Below, in pieces: positions 27,691 to 37,265 of a stretch of 64,000 nucleotides of DNA. Source of the stretch: Pseudomonas sp. Teo4 (GTDB taxonomy: Bacteria > Pseudomonadota > Gammaproteobacteria > Pseudomonadales > Pseudomonadaceae); NCBI RefSeq assembly GCF_034387475.1, contig NZ_JAXCIL010000002.1:744001-808000 (forward strand). Reading direction: 5' to 3'. Made by a program: the position numbers and the translations under genes. How positions within the stretch are numbered: the stretch's first letter is position 1; each line of letters opens with the position of its first letter. The notes beneath the pieces were generated by a model that saw nothing but the letters and a program-made list of their open reading frames with translations, did no database searches and was not told the DNA's origin.

Positions 27691-28239
27691 TCAAAGCAGT
27701 GCCAATGCTTTCTGCTTCAAGGCCCCCAGATCAATCACCGGCACCGCGACCTCCTTGGCCATCTCATCCCACTCACGCATCCGCAGGCTGACCTCGAACA
27801 GCGGATCTCGCTCGAACGCATCCGCCTCGCTCTCGCTCATCACCCCACCCTGATACACAAGGGTCTGCCGGCTCGCCTCACTCAGCCGTTCGTAGTACCC
27901 CGGCTGGCGCAAGGTCAGGTAACGCTTGGCTTCCACGTGGTACTGCACCAGCCGCGCCATGCGCTCGCCAAAGCCACAGCGGCGCAAATACTCGGCGCCG
28001 ATGCGCTCATGGCTGACCACCCCGAAGCCGCCCATGCTGGCGTCACCACCGCACAGGTGGCCGATGTCGTGAAAGAACGCCGCCAGCACCACTTCATCGT
28101 CGAAACCTTCGGCCATGGCCAGTTGCGCGGCCTGGGACATGTGCTCGAGCTGGGTGATGGCTTCGCCGATGTAGTCGTCGCTACCATGGCGTTCGTAAAG
28201 AGCGAACGTACTGTCGATGATCTGGGCTCGCGTGGGCAT
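27691..28239 (-). CDS. PhnZ/TmpB-like HD-domain mixed-valence di-iron oxygenase
   Basis: Protein of 182 residues of the phosphonate-associated HD family. Ligand and substrate residues expected from PhnZ are all present, offset by one to three: Tyr23 and Glu26 (YIGE), His33, His57-Asp58 and His61 (FFHDIGH), His77, His101, Lys105 and Asp158. PhnZ cleaves (R)-1-hydroxy-2-aminoethylphosphonate to glycine and phosphate; TmpB acts on the N-trimethyl analogue, giving glycine betaine. It sits downstream of an aminoethylphosphonate-type importer on the same strand, after a REP pair. No PhnY/TmpA hydroxylase gene is in the window. Confidence 0.82.
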   Translation of the reverse strand: MPTRAQIIDSTFALYERHGSDDYIGEAITQLEHMSQAAQLAMAEGFDDEVVLAAFFHDIGHLCGGDASMGGFGVVSHERIGAEYLRRCGFGERMARLVQYHVEAKRYLTLRQPGYYERLSEASRQTLVYQGGVMSESEADAFERDPLFEVSLRMREWDEMAKEVAVPVIDLGALKQKALALL

Positions 28240-28270
28240 CGCAATCGTGTCCTGACGGGTGAATGAGGTG

Positions 28271-28363
28271 GCCTCTTCGCGGGTAAACCCGCTCCCACAG
28301 GTACCCCGTAGCCCTTGAGCTGTACGCGATCACTGTGGGAGCGGGTTTACCCGCGAAGAGGCC
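28271..28363. repeat. Inverted pair of REP sequences, GCGGGTTTACCCGC class
   Basis: GGCCTCTTCGCGGGTAAACC and its inverse are separated by about 40 bases. They lie between the substrate-binding protein gene and the HD oxygenase gene and would interrupt a shared transcript. Confidence 0.88.
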
Positions 28364-28371
28364 GACGACAA

Positions 28372-29397
28372 TTACTGCTGTGCCACCTTCTCCGACTTAC
28401 CATCATAGCGCTTGCGCCATTCGCTCAGGATCTCGTCACGGTTCTTCGAGGCCCAGGCAAAGTCGTTCTTGATCAGGCGCTGCTCGTAGTCCGCCGGCAA
28501 TTCGGTCTGCGGCTTGGCAATACCCGGCGCCGCCAGCACGGCGAAGTTTTCCTTGTACAGCTCCATGGCCGCAGGGCTTGCCGAGAAGTCGGCCAAGCGC
28601 TTGGCTGCATCGGCTTTCGGCGTGCCCTTGATCACCGCAGTCGCCTCGATCTCCCAGCCCAGGCCTTCCTTCGGCAGCACGATATCCAGCGGCGCCCCTT
28701 GCCGCTTGAGCTGCACCGCCGGGTACTCGAACGAGATACCGATAGGGAACTCGCCAGCGGCTGCCAGCTTGCAGGGTTTGGAACCGGAGTGAACGTACTG
28801 GCCGATGTTCTGGTGCAGCGCATCCATGTAAGCCCAACCCTGAGGTTCGCCGAAGGTCTGCAGCCAGGCGCTGACATCGAGGAAACCGGTGCCGGATGAG
28901 GCCGGGTTGGGCATGACGATCTTGCCCTTGTACTCAGGCTTGGTCAGGTCCTGCCAGCTCACTGGCTTGCTCAGACCTTGCTTCTCGGCCTCGACGGTGT
29001 TGAAGCAGATGGTCGCGGCCCACACGTCCATGCCCACCCAGGCTGGGGGATTGGCCGCATCGCGGTAGTTCGCTGCGATCTTGCCCAGGTCTTTCGGCGC
29101 ATAGGCTTCCAGCATGCCGTTCTGGTCCAGAATGGCCAGGCTGGACGCAGCCAGGCCCCATACCGCGTCGGCTTGCGGACGGTCTTTTTCGGCCAGCAAC
29201 TTGGCGGTGATGATGCCGGTGGAATCGCGTACCCACTTGATCTCGATGTCCGGGTTGGCCTTCTCGAAAGCCTGTTTGTAGCTCTTCAGCTGTTCGGCTT
29301 CCAGGGCGGTGTAGACCGTCAGCTGGGTGCCAGCGGCCGAGGCCTGCAGGCTGAACACGGCGGATACGGCAGCGGCAAGTGCAAGGTGCTTGTGCAT
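28372..29397 (-). CDS. 2-aminoethylphosphonate-type ABC transporter, periplasmic binding protein
   Basis: Protein of 341 residues: signal peptide (1-21, ending ASA), then a type 2 periplasmic-binding fold (LTVYTALEAEQLKSYKQAFEKA). It resembles the Fe(III)/polyamine-like family in which the putative 2-aminoethylphosphonate binding proteins (PhnS2/AepS type) are placed. The neighbours (fused permease, ATPase, phosphonate-type LysR gene, HD oxygenase) support a phosphonate ligand over iron. The ligand itself is inferred. Confidence 0.8.
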   Translation of the reverse strand: MHKHLALAAAVSAVFSLQASAAGTQLTVYTALEAEQLKSYKQAFEKANPDIEIKWVRDSTGIITAKLLAEKDRPQADAVWGLAASSLAILDQNGMLEAYAPKDLGKIAANYRDAANPPAWVGMDVWAATICFNTVEAEKQGLSKPVSWQDLTKPEYKGKIVMPNPASSGTGFLDVSAWLQTFGEPQGWAYMDALHQNIGQYVHSGSKPCKLAAAGEFPIGISFEYPAVQLKRQGAPLDIVLPKEGLGWEIEATAVIKGTPKADAAKRLADFSASPAAMELYKENFAVLAAPGIAKPQTELPADYEQRLIKNDFAWASKNRDEILSEWRKRYDGKSEKVAQQ

Positions 29398-29414
29398 GGT
29401 GGGTTCCTTACAGG

Positions 29415-31139
29415 TCAGACGGTCGCGGCGCGCTGGCGCCAGGCTTGGGAGCGGCGCAGCAGGCCGCGGGAAGCGCCGGCCAGCAGCAGCGAGGCTGCGG
29501 CACTGGTCAGCAGGATCAGGGTCGACATCGCCGCGGCACCGCCGACGTTGCCGGCATCGTCCATGTTCAGCACGGCGACGGCAGCCAGGATGGTGTCGGG
29601 GCTGTACAGGAAGATGGCCGCCGACACGGTGGTCATCGCCGAGACGAACAGGTAGCGGACGATGTCCAGCAGCGCTGGCAGGCAGATCGGCACGGTCACC
29701 CGCAGGAAGTGCTTGTACAACGGCGCCTTGAGCGACAGCGCAGCGGCCTCGAACTCGCCATCAAGCTGACGCAAGGCAGTGGCTGCGGTCATCTGCGCGG
29801 TGGTCAGGTAGTGGGCGATGGTGCACACCACCAACAGGGCCATGCCGCCATAGAACACATGCAGCGGGTTGCCGTTGAGGTTGAAGAAGAAGACATAGCC
29901 CAGGCCCAGAACCAAGCCCGGCACCGCCATCGGAATGAAGCTCAGCAGACGCAGGGACTGGTTCAACAGGCGCTGGCCTTGGGTCTTTTCCATCAGGTAG
30001 GCGCCGGTGAATATCACCAGGCTGCCGATGACCGCAGTGCCGATGGCCATCGTCACGCTGTTGCGATAGGCCAGCCAACCGCCGCCGGCCGTGTCCTCGA
30101 ACATGTAGTGCTTGAGCGACAGCGACAGGTTGTAAGGCCAGAACGTGACCAGCGACGAGTAGATCGCCATGCCGACCACCAGCAACAAGGCCGCGCACAC
30201 CAGTAACACGATCGCCAGGAAGCAGGCATCACGCCCTCGCGAAACCTTGGGTTCGAACACCTGGGCACGCCCGCTCATGGCCTCGCCCTGACGCCGACGC
30301 AACCAGGCATCGACACCAAAGCTGAGCAGCGCAGGCACCAACAGCACCATGCCGATCAGGGCACCACGGCCAAACTGCTGCTGACCGACCACAGCCTTGT
30401 AGGCCTCCAGGGCAAGCACCTGATAGTCCCCACCTACCACAACGGGTACGCCAAAGTCGGTGATGGTCAACGTGAACACCAGGCAGAACGCGGCGAACAC
30501 CGCCTGACGCGTAGCCGGCCAGGTGATGCTGTGGAACGCTCGCCAAGGCCCGGCGCCCATGCTGGACGCGGCATCGAACAGCCGTGCATCGGCCAACGAC
30601 AGGGCAGACAGCAGAATCATCAGGGCATGCGGGAAGGTGTAGATGGCTTCACCCAGCACGATGCCCCAGAAGCCATAGATGTTGTCGCTCAGCAGACTGC
30701 GCAGCAGGCCCTGGTTGCCGAACAGATAGACCAGGGCGATGGCCGGCAGCATCGATGGCGCCAGCAGCGGCAGCAGGGAAATACCGCGCCACAGCCCTTT
30801 GGCTGGAATCAGTGTGCGTTGCAGGGCGTAGGCAAACACGTAGGCCAACGGCACGACGATGGCGGCCACAGTGAAGGCCACCGACAAGCTGTTGCCCAGC
30901 AGCCAGTGGAAGTTGTCGCTGGCGAACAGCTCACGGGCAGCCGCCAGGCCACCGCCTTGGCCGGCGTCGCCGCTGAAGCCGCGCCAGAAGATCGCCAGCA
31001 AGGGCATCAGCACTGCCAGCACCAGGAGGATCAGCAGCAGGCTTTTGCCACCGACGACGAACAACCGGTCACCCAAGGCGACACCCTTGCGCGACGCTGC
31101 CTGGGCCCGGATGAACGGCAGGGACATTGGCGCGGCCAT
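29415..31139 (-). CDS. 2-aminoethylphosphonate-type ABC transporter, fused permease
   Basis: Protein of 574 residues with two homologous permease halves of about six helices each (N half with EAIYTFPHALMILLSAL; C half with FIPMAVPGLVLGLGY). Fused permeases of this length are typical of PhnU2-type and FbpB-type importers. It starts one base after the ATPase stop (TGAGATG) and is followed after 17 bases by the binding-protein gene, so the three are one operon. ATG 31127 is an alternative start. Confidence 0.82.
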   Translation of the reverse strand: MAAPMSLPFIRAQAASRKGVALGDRLFVVGGKSLLLILLVLAVLMPLLAIFWRGFSGDAGQGGGLAAARELFASDNFHWLLGNSLSVAFTVAAIVVPLAYVFAYALQRTLIPAKGLWRGISLLPLLAPSMLPAIALVYLFGNQGLLRSLLSDNIYGFWGIVLGEAIYTFPHALMILLSALSLADARLFDAASSMGAGPWRAFHSITWPATRQAVFAAFCLVFTLTITDFGVPVVVGGDYQVLALEAYKAVVGQQQFGRGALIGMVLLVPALLSFGVDAWLRRRQGEAMSGRAQVFEPKVSRGRDACFLAIVLLVCAALLLVVGMAIYSSLVTFWPYNLSLSLKHYMFEDTAGGGWLAYRNSVTMAIGTAVIGSLVIFTGAYLMEKTQGQRLLNQSLRLLSFIPMAVPGLVLGLGYVFFFNLNGNPLHVFYGGMALLVVCTIAHYLTTAQMTAATALRQLDGEFEAAALSLKAPLYKHFLRVTVPICLPALLDIVRYLFVSAMTTVSAAIFLYSPDTILAAVAVLNMDDAGNVGGAAAMSTLILLTSAAASLLLAGASRGLLRRSQAWRQRAATV

Positions 31140-31140
31140 C

Positions 31141-32199
31141 TCAGGCGAACACCTGCAGGTTCTGCGGTGGCAGGGCCACCCAGATGTCCTGCGAACCCAG
31201 ACGCGGCATGGCTTCCGGGCTCAGCTCGGCAAGCATGGCATGGCCTGGTAGGGCCTTGAGTTCGAAGCTCAGGCGGCACCGATTACCGAGGAAGGTGATT
31301 TCATTGACCTTGGCCGGGAACAGATTTTCCTCGTGCACCACCGGGTTGACCGCAATCGCCTCCGGGCGGCAGAACAACCGCCCGCTGCTGGCCGGTGCCG
31401 CCCCTGGCGCCAGGCGCATGCTCATGGCGCCGACCTGGGCATGGCTGGCACTGCTGCGCTGGAACGGCAACCAGTTGCCCTGCCCGACGAACTCGGCCAC
31501 GAATGGTGTGGCGGGCTGGTCGTAGATTTCCTGGGGCGTGGCGTATTGCTCGACCTGGCCGTTGTTCATCACGGCGATGCGGTCGGCCATCAGCATGGCT
31601 TCGTCCTGGTTGTGGGTCACCATCAGCGTGGTGATGCCCAGTTGCCGCTGCAACTGGCGAAGCTCGGTGCACAGGTGCTCACGAACTCGCGCATCCAGTG
31701 CCGACATCGGCTCATCGAGCAGCAGCAAGGAGGGTGCTGGCGCCAGGGCACGGGCCAGGGCCACACGTTGCTGCTGGCCGCCGGAAAGTTGGCCCGGGTA
31801 CTTCTTCTCGCTACCGGACAACCCCACCAGTTCAAGCATCTCGGCCACGCGTCGGCGGCTTTCGTCGCGGCTACTGCCGGTCAGGCCGTAAGCGATGTTG
31901 GCTTCGACGGTGAGGTTGGGAAACAGTGCGTAGGACTGGAACAGGATGCCGTAATCACGGGCCTGGGGTGGCAGCAGGGAAATATCGCGTTCGCCGATGT
32001 ACAGCTCACCTTGATCCTGACGCTCAAGACCCGCGATGCAACGCAGCAGGGTGGTCTTGCCGCAGCCAGAAGGCCCCAACAGGCAGACAAGTTCGCCAGC
32101 GGCGATGTCCAGGTAGACATTGTTGAGCGCCGTAAAGGCACCGAAACGCTTGTGGATACCGCGCACTTTCATCTGTGCGCCCGGGGTGGCGTTGTTCAT
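31141..32199 (-). CDS. 2-aminoethylphosphonate-type ABC transporter, ATP-binding protein
   Basis: Protein of 352 residues: Walker A GPSGCGKTT, signature LSGGQQQRVALARAL, Walker B LLLLDEPMSALD, H-loop MVTHNQDEA, and a C-terminal TOBE-type domain. First gene of the importer operon. It matches the PhnT2 kind of ATPase in length and layout; polyamine and iron ATPases are close relatives. Confidence 0.85.
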   Translation of the reverse strand: MNNATPGAQMKVRGIHKRFGAFTALNNVYLDIAAGELVCLLGPSGCGKTTLLRCIAGLERQDQGELYIGERDISLLPPQARDYGILFQSYALFPNLTVEANIAYGLTGSSRDESRRRVAEMLELVGLSGSEKKYPGQLSGGQQQRVALARALAPAPSLLLLDEPMSALDARVREHLCTELRQLQRQLGITTLMVTHNQDEAMLMADRIAVMNNGQVEQYATPQEIYDQPATPFVAEFVGQGNWLPFQRSSASHAQVGAMSMRLAPGAAPASSGRLFCRPEAIAVNPVVHEENLFPAKVNEITFLGNRCRLSFELKALPGHAMLAELSPEAMPRLGSQDIWVALPPQNLQVFA

Positions 32200-32372
32200 G
32201 GCAGGGCCTCATCGAAGAGATGGGGGCCATGCTAGGAAGGCAATGAGACGGTTCTGTGGCGTTAAGGCAAAAGCGGGTGATAGTGGTATAGGCAGATTTT
32301 TGTAGTGGCCATAAGGGCCTCTCAGGATCACTGCAGTACCTGTGGGAGCAACTGTCTTGTGTTGCCTGTACC

Positions 32373-32466
32373 GGCCTCATCGCCGGCAAGCCGGCTCCTA
32401 CAGGTACAGCGGTGATCTCAAGGTTGGCGCGGTCCATGTGGGAGCCGGCTTGCCGGCGATAGGGCC
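32373..32466. repeat. Inverted pair of REP sequences, GCCGGCTTGCCGGC class
   Basis: GGCCTCATCGCCGGCAAGCC at 32373 and GTGGGAGCCGGCTTGCCGGC at 32438, separated by about 35 bases, between the LysR gene and the importer operon. A further partial REP head (TGTGGGAGCAACTGTCTTG) lies at 32341. Confidence 0.87.
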
Positions 32467-32487
32467 CTCCTGGCCACTACAAAACTG

Positions 32488-33357
32488 TCAGAACTGCGAC
32501 CCCGCCACTTCCTGCGCCACCCCCAGAAAGGCCGCCGGCAACCGCGCCTGGCGCCGCTCCTTCAGACAGTACAGGTACTCATGCATCACGGGCGCATCCT
32601 CCAGCGTCAGCACCCGCAGTTCAGGGTTGTGCGGCACCTCGTGCCGGGCGATCACGCTGATACCGATATTGCGCAGCACAGCCTCGCGAATCGACTCGCG
32701 GCTGCCAATTTCCAGCAACGCCCCGGCCTTCACCCCCGCCGTCTGCATCATGTGTTCCGTCAGCTGACGCGTGGTCGAACCTTTTTCACGCATCAACAGG
32801 CACTGCCCCGCCAACGCTTCGATGGACACCGTCTGCCGATGCGCCAGCGAATGGTTGCGATGCACCGCCACCACCAGCGGGTCGCTGCCCAGCACCCGAC
32901 GCACCAGGCGGGCATCTTCCATCAGTTGCGATGAGGCGGCGATATCCACCCGGTAGTCTTCGAGCATCTCCACCACCTGCTGGGAATTGCCGATTTCAAC
33001 CGACACTTCGACCTGGGGCAGGCGTTCGCGGAAGATTTTCACCAGATCGAGAATGTAGTAAGGCGCGGTGGCTGCAATGCGCAGGCTGCCTTGGGACTGG
33101 CCGCTGTTACGCAGCTCGAATTCAATATCGGCTTCTTGCTGAAGCAGGGCCTTGACCATCGGCAACAGCCGCACGCCCTCCTCGCTCAACACCAACCGAC
33201 GCCCACCCCGGTAGAACAGCTCCACCGCGTACTGGCTCTCCAGGTTGCGGATCTGCGTGGTCACGGTGGGCTGGCTGAGCCCGAGCTTCTTGGCTGCCTG
33301 GGTGATGCTGCCCAGGCGGGCCACCATGTAGAAGGCTTTGAGCTCGGCACTCAGCAT
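32488..33357 (-). CDS. LysR family regulator, phosphonate-catabolism type
   Basis: Protein of 289 residues: winged helix-turn-helix at 1-60 (FYMVARLGSITQAAKKLGLSQPTVTTQI) and a co-inducer domain. It resembles the LysR subgroup linked to aminoethylphosphonate catabolism. It lies upstream of the importer operon on the same strand. The start is ATG 33357, since the longer frame enters cadA sequence. The inducer is presumably the transported phosphonate. Confidence 0.8.
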   Translation of the reverse strand: MLSAELKAFYMVARLGSITQAAKKLGLSQPTVTTQIRNLESQYAVELFYRGGRRLVLSEEGVRLLPMVKALLQQEADIEFELRNSGQSQGSLRIAATAPYYILDLVKIFRERLPQVEVSVEIGNSQQVVEMLEDYRVDIAASSQLMEDARLVRRVLGSDPLVVAVHRNHSLAHRQTVSIEALAGQCLLMREKGSTTRQLTEHMMQTAGVKAGALLEIGSRESIREAVLRNIGISVIARHEVPHNPELRVLTLEDAPVMHEYLYCLKERRQARLPAAFLGVAQEVAGSQF

Positions 33358-33367
33358 TGAAAAACCT

Positions 33368-35611
33368 CTATTTGCGCAACAGGCGCAAGCCGTTGAACAC
33401 CACCAGCAGGCTGACGCCCATGTCGGCGAACACCGCCATCCACAACGTCGCCATGCCGGCAAAGGTGATCGCCAGGAATATCGCTTTGATACCCAAGGCC
33501 AGAACGATGTTCTGCATCAGGATCGCCGCACTTTGGCGCGACAGCCTGACGAACGCCGGGATTTTGCGCAAGTCATCGTCCATCAGTGCCACATCGGCGG
33601 TCTCGATGGCCGTGTCGGTGCCAGCGGCGGCCATGGCGAACCCGATCTCGGCGCGGGCCAGGGCCGGGGCGTCGTTGATACCGTCCCCGACCATGCCAAC
33701 CCGATGACCTTGGGCGTAGAGCGCTTCGATGGCCTTGAGCTTGTCCTCGGGCATCAGGTTGCCTTCGGCGCGATCGATGCCCACCTGGGCGGCAATGGCT
33801 TGTGCGGTGTGGGGGTTGTCACCGGTGAGCATGAGCGTCTTGATGCCCAGCTCGTGCAGCTCGGCGATTGCCTGGCGACTGCTGTCCTTGACCGTGTCGG
33901 CCACCGCGAACAGGGCCAGCGGGCCGGAGCGGTCGAGCAGCAGGACCACGGTTTTACCCTGGCGCTCCAGAGCGTCCAATTGTGCTTCCAGCTCAGGTGA
34001 ACAAAGGCCCAGTTCCTCGACCAGGCGGTGATTGCCCAGGTGATAAAGCTCCCCATCGATCTCGCCGCGCACACCACGGCCGGCCAGGGCGGCGAATCCC
34101 GTCACTTCGTTCAACGGCAGCCCTTGGGCCTTGGCAAACTGGGCGATGGCGCCCGAGACCGGGTGATCGGAGCGGGCGGCGAGGCTGGCCGCCAGCGCTT
34201 GGGCACGTCCCTCGAACAGCGGGTCGAGCACCTGTGCATCGGTTTGCACCGGCTTGCCGTGGGTGATGGTGCCGGTCTTGTCCAGCGCCAGCACATCAAG
34301 CTTGCGACCGCCCTCCAGGTAAACCCCACCCTTGATCAGAATACCCTTGCGCGCCGCCGCGGCCAGGCCGCTGACAATCGTGACCGGCGTGGAGATCACT
34401 AGCGCGCAAGGGCATGCCACCACCAACAGGACCAGGGCACGGTAGACCCAGTCGAACCAGGCGCCAGCCATGAACAGGGGCGGAATGATCGCGACCACCA
34501 GGGCGATGGCGAATACCACCGGCGTGTAGATGCGCGAGAAGCTGTCGACGAATCGTTGGGTCGGCGCCCGAGCGCCCTGAGCTTCCTCGACGGCCTTGAT
34601 GATGCGCGCCAGGGTGGAATGCCCGGCCGCAGCGGTCACGCGGTACTCCAGCGCACCCGCCTGGTTGATGGTGCCAGCGAACAGCTTGTCGCCGACGGTC
34701 TTCTCGACGGGCAGGCTTTCGCCGGTGATCGGCGCCTGATCGACACTCGATTGCCCACTCATCACTTCGCCGTCCAGGCCGATACGCTCACCTGGGCGCA
34801 CCCTCGCCACGCTGCCGATGGCCACTTGCCGCACCTCGACTTCGCGCCACTGGCCATCAGCCTGCTGGACTGTGGCCATGTCAGGGGTGAGCTGCATCAA
34901 GCCACTGATGGCATTGCGCGCCCTGTCCAATGAACGAGCCTCGATCAACTCGGCGATGGTGAACAGCACCATGACCATGGCCGCTTCCGGCCACTGGCCG
35001 ATCAGCACCGCGCCGGTCACCGCAATACTCATCAGGGCATTGATGTTGAGGTTACGGTTTTTCAGGGCAATCCAGCCCTTCTTGTAGGTCCCCAGGCCAC
35101 AGCCCAGGATCGCCGCCAAGGCCAACGCGGCCACCACCCACTCGGGCGCCACGGCGCTGAAGTGGATGATTTCCGCAGCAATGGCCGCCACGCCCGACAA
35201 GGCCAGCGGCCACCAACGGGTTTTGTTCGGCACGATTGGCGTGGCGGCATCCACCTCGTCCAACAACGGCTCGGCCTTCATGCCCAGGCTGTCGATGGCG
35301 CGCTCGATGGCGGCGGTAGCACCCAAGGTGTGACGCACGCCGAGCACGCGGTTGATCAGGTTGAACTCCAATTGCTCGATACCTGCCAGCTTGCCCAGTT
35401 TGTCCTGGATCAGCGTCTGCTCGGTCGGGCAGTCCATGGCCTCGATACGGAAACGGCTGAACTGCGCCCCGTCACTGGCCTTTTCAGTCAGCTGCACCAG
35501 AGCAGGCGCGGCGTGGGAGCCGCAACAGCTGTGGGCGTGGGAATCGTGGCAGTGGCTTTCGCCGCCATGGGCATGGTCGTGCTTGTGTTCGTGACTGACA
35601 GGCTGGTTCAT
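33368..35611 (-). CDS. cadA: Cadmium/zinc/lead-exporting P1B-type ATPase
   Basis: Protein of 747 residues. The N-terminus has a metal-binding extension rich in His and Cys (residues 5-35), then a heavy-metal domain with MDCPTEQ, whose CxxE-type ligand set favours Cd/Zn/Pb. The membrane metal site is [11 protein letters not shown], the phosphorylated Asp is in DKTGTITHG, and [11 protein letters not shown] is intact. It pumps divalent metals to the periplasm. The start is ATG 35611, with AAGGA seven bases upstream. It is divergent from cadR and has a MerR-type promoter. Confidence 0.93.
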   Translation of the reverse strand: MNQPVSHEHKHDHAHGGESHCHDSHAHSCCGSHAAPALVQLTEKASDGAQFSRFRIEAMDCPTEQTLIQDKLGKLAGIEQLEFNLINRVLGVRHTLGATAAIERAIDSLGMKAEPLLDEVDAATPIVPNKTRWWPLALSGVAAIAAEIIHFSAVAPEWVVAALALAAILGCGLGTYKKGWIALKNRNLNINALMSIAVTGAVLIGQWPEAAMVMVLFTIAELIEARSLDRARNAISGLMQLTPDMATVQQADGQWREVEVRQVAIGSVARVRPGERIGLDGEVMSGQSSVDQAPITGESLPVEKTVGDKLFAGTINQAGALEYRVTAAAGHSTLARIIKAVEEAQGARAPTQRFVDSFSRIYTPVVFAIALVVAIIPPLFMAGAWFDWVYRALVLLVVACPCALVISTPVTIVSGLAAAARKGILIKGGVYLEGGRKLDVLALDKTGTITHGKPVQTDAQVLDPLFEGRAQALAASLAARSDHPVSGAIAQFAKAQGLPLNEVTGFAALAGRGVRGEIDGELYHLGNHRLVEELGLCSPELEAQLDALERQGKTVVLLLDRSGPLALFAVADTVKDSSRQAIAELHELGIKTLMLTGDNPHTAQAIAAQVGIDRAEGNLMPEDKLKAIEALYAQGHRVGMVGDGINDAPALARAEIGFAMAAAGTDTAIETADVALMDDDLRKIPAFVRLSRQSAAILMQNIVLALGIKAIFLAITFAGMATLWMAVFADMGVSLLVVFNGLRLLRK

Positions 35612-35641
35612 GGGGTCGTCCTTAAAATGCGCCTGTTGCCA

Positions 35642-35672
35642 AGTGAACACCCTGTAGCCACTATAGGGTCAA
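35642..35672 (-). promoter_or_regulatory. MerR-type cadA promoter with CadR operator
   Basis: On the minus strand: -35 TTGACC (35672-35667), a 19-base spacer and -10 TTCACT (35647-35642). Within the spacer lies the dyad ACCCTATAG-TGG-CTACAGGGT (35649-35669). The over-long 19-base spacer with a central dyad is the hallmark of promoters untwisted by MerR family activators. Confidence 0.85.
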
Positions 35673-35694
35673 GCTACCTGCTGGAGATTTCGCC

Positions 35695-36138
35695 ATGAAG
35701 ATCGGTGAATTGGCCAAGGCCACCGACTGCGCCGTGGAGACCATCCGCTATTACGAACGGGAGCAGCTGCTGCCGGAGCCTGCACGCACGGACGCCAACT
35801 ATCGGCTGTACACCCAAGCCCACGTGGAGCGGCTGACCTTCATCCGCAATTGCCGCACCCTGGACATGACGCTGGATGAAATACGCAGCCTGCTACAGCT
35901 GCGCGACAGCCCAGAAGGCTCGTGCGGCAGCGTCAATGCGCTGATCGACGAACATATCGAGCATGTGCAAGCGAGGATCGATGGGCTGGTGGCGCTGCAA
36001 GCGCAGTTGGTGGAACTGCGACAGCGTTGCAATGCGCAAGGGGACGAGTGCGCGATCTTGCAGCAACTGGAAGTGAACGGGGCGGTATCGGTGCCGGAAA
36101 CTGAGCATTCGCACGTGGGGCGCAGTCACGGGCACTGA
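35695..36138 (+). CDS. cadR: MerR family cadmium-responsive regulator CadR
   Basis: Protein of 147 residues: MerR helix-turn-helix (MKIGELAKATDCAVETIRYYEREQLL), dimerisation helix, and metal-binding cysteines in the C-terminal part (SPEGSCGSV and RCNAQGDEC). The His-rich tail HSHVGRSHGH is typical of P. putida CadR. It senses Cd(II) and activates the divergent cadA gene. GGAG lies nine bases before ATG 35695. Confidence 0.93.
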   Translation: MKIGELAKATDCAVETIRYYEREQLLPEPARTDANYRLYTQAHVERLTFIRNCRTLDMTLDEIRSLLQLRDSPEGSCGSVNALIDEHIEHVQARIDGLVALQAQLVELRQRCNAQGDECAILQQLEVNGAVSVPETEHSHVGRSHGH

Positions 36139-36149
36139 TCCGACACCGC

Positions 36150-36238
36150 AATCGCCGGCAAGCCGGCTCCCACAAGGACCGCCCCGACCTTGAAATCAGC
36201 GCAGCACCTGTGGGAGCCGGCTTGCCGGCGATGAGGCC
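36150..36238. repeat. Inverted pair of REP sequences, GCCGGCTTGCCGGC class
   Basis: ATCGCCGGCAAGCCGGCTCC and TGTGGGAGCCGGCTTGCCGG face each other between the convergent cadR and thyA genes. Confidence 0.88.
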
Positions 36239-36245
36239 GGTGAAG

Positions 36246-37217
36246 TCAGACCGCCATCGGCGCCGTCATCGGCGCATGGTGCTCATACCCTTGCAGGCTG
36301 AAATCACTCGGTTCGATCTTCTCCAGCCACTCCGGCTCGTACTTGCCGGTCTTGGCGAACTCCGGCACGCGGTCGCTGATTACCAGCTTCGGTGCTTCCA
36401 GCGGCTCGCGCTTGAGCTGCTCGTTGAGCATGTCCAAGTGGTTCTCGTACACATGGGCGTCGCCGATGAAATAGGTGAACCAGCGCGGAGTGTAACCAGT
36501 CAGGCGGCCGAACAGCGACAGCAGCGCCGCGCCCTCGGTGAGGTTGAATGGCGTGCCCAGACCCAGATCGTTGGAGCGAATGTAGAGCGTCAGGGAAATT
36601 TCCTTGGTCTCGGCGTTAGGGTGGAACTGGTACAGCAAGTGGCATGGTGGCAGGGCCATTTCGTCCAGCTGGGCGCAGTTCCAGCCGTGGAACAGGATGC
36701 GACGGCTGCCTGGATCGTTGGCGATGGTGTCCAGGCACTGACGCACCTGGTCGATGGCCTTGTACAGGATGACGAACGCCTGGCCGTCTTCCTCATCCTT
36801 GGCGATCTGGCGGAAACCGGCCTTCTCGGCCATCTCGATCGCCGCCGGGTTGCTCAGCGGAATGCGCTTGTAGCCCGGCCACTGGCGCCATTGCACGCCA
36901 TAGATCTCGCCGAGGTCGTCATGGCCCTGACGGAACGGGTTGGCCAGCCACTGGGCGTTTTCGTTGGCGTTCTGGTCCCAGACCTTGCAGCCAAGCTCGC
37001 GGAACTCAGCGGCATTCTTCACGCCACGCAGGAAGCCGACCATCTCGCCGATGGCCGACTTGAAGGCCAGCTTGCGCGTGGTGATGGCCGGAAAGCCCTT
37101 CTGCAGGTCGAACTTGAGCATGGCGCCCGGCAGGCTGATGGTGCGAATGCCGGTGCGGTTTTCCTGCAGGGTGCCGTTCTCGATGACGTCACGGACCAGA
37201 TCTAGATACTGTTTCAT
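36246..37217 (-). CDS. thyA: Thymidylate synthase
   Basis: Protein of 323 residues; longer than the 264-residue E. coli enzyme because of internal insertions common in Pseudomonas. The catalytic cysteine is in [10 protein letters not shown], and RRILFHGWN and [11 protein letters not shown] are conserved segments. It makes dTMP from dUMP using methylene-tetrahydrofolate. It lies 48 bases downstream of lgt on the same strand, the usual arrangement. Confidence 0.95.
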   Translation of the reverse strand: MKQYLDLVRDVIENGTLQENRTGIRTISLPGAMLKFDLQKGFPAITTRKLAFKSAIGEMVGFLRGVKNAAEFRELGCKVWDQNANENAQWLANPFRQGHDDLGEIYGVQWRQWPGYKRIPLSNPAAIEMAEKAGFRQIAKDEEDGQAFVILYKAIDQVRQCLDTIANDPGSRRILFHGWNCAQLDEMALPPCHLLYQFHPNAETKEISLTLYIRSNDLGLGTPFNLTEGAALLSLFGRLTGYTPRWFTYFIGDAHVYENHLDMLNEQLKREPLEAPKLVISDRVPEFAKTGKYEPEWLEKIEPSDFSLQGYEHHAPMTAPMAV

Positions 37218-37235
37218 GGCTTACCTGTAACAAGA

Positions 37236-37260
37236 ACGGCAGGGGGATCGCCCCTGCCGT
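37236..37260 (-). terminator. Hairpin between lgt and thyA
   Basis: ACGGCAGGGG...CCCCTGCCGT forms a 10-bp stem directly after lgt and before thyA, with only a weak T-rich run (TTCTTGTT). It may attenuate rather than end transcription. Confidence 0.45.
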
Positions 37261-37265
37261 GAAAT

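Noticed and set aside
32200..32487. Search for a Pho box ahead of the phosphonate importer
   Set aside because: No pair of CTGTCAT-like repeats was found at the expected spacing.
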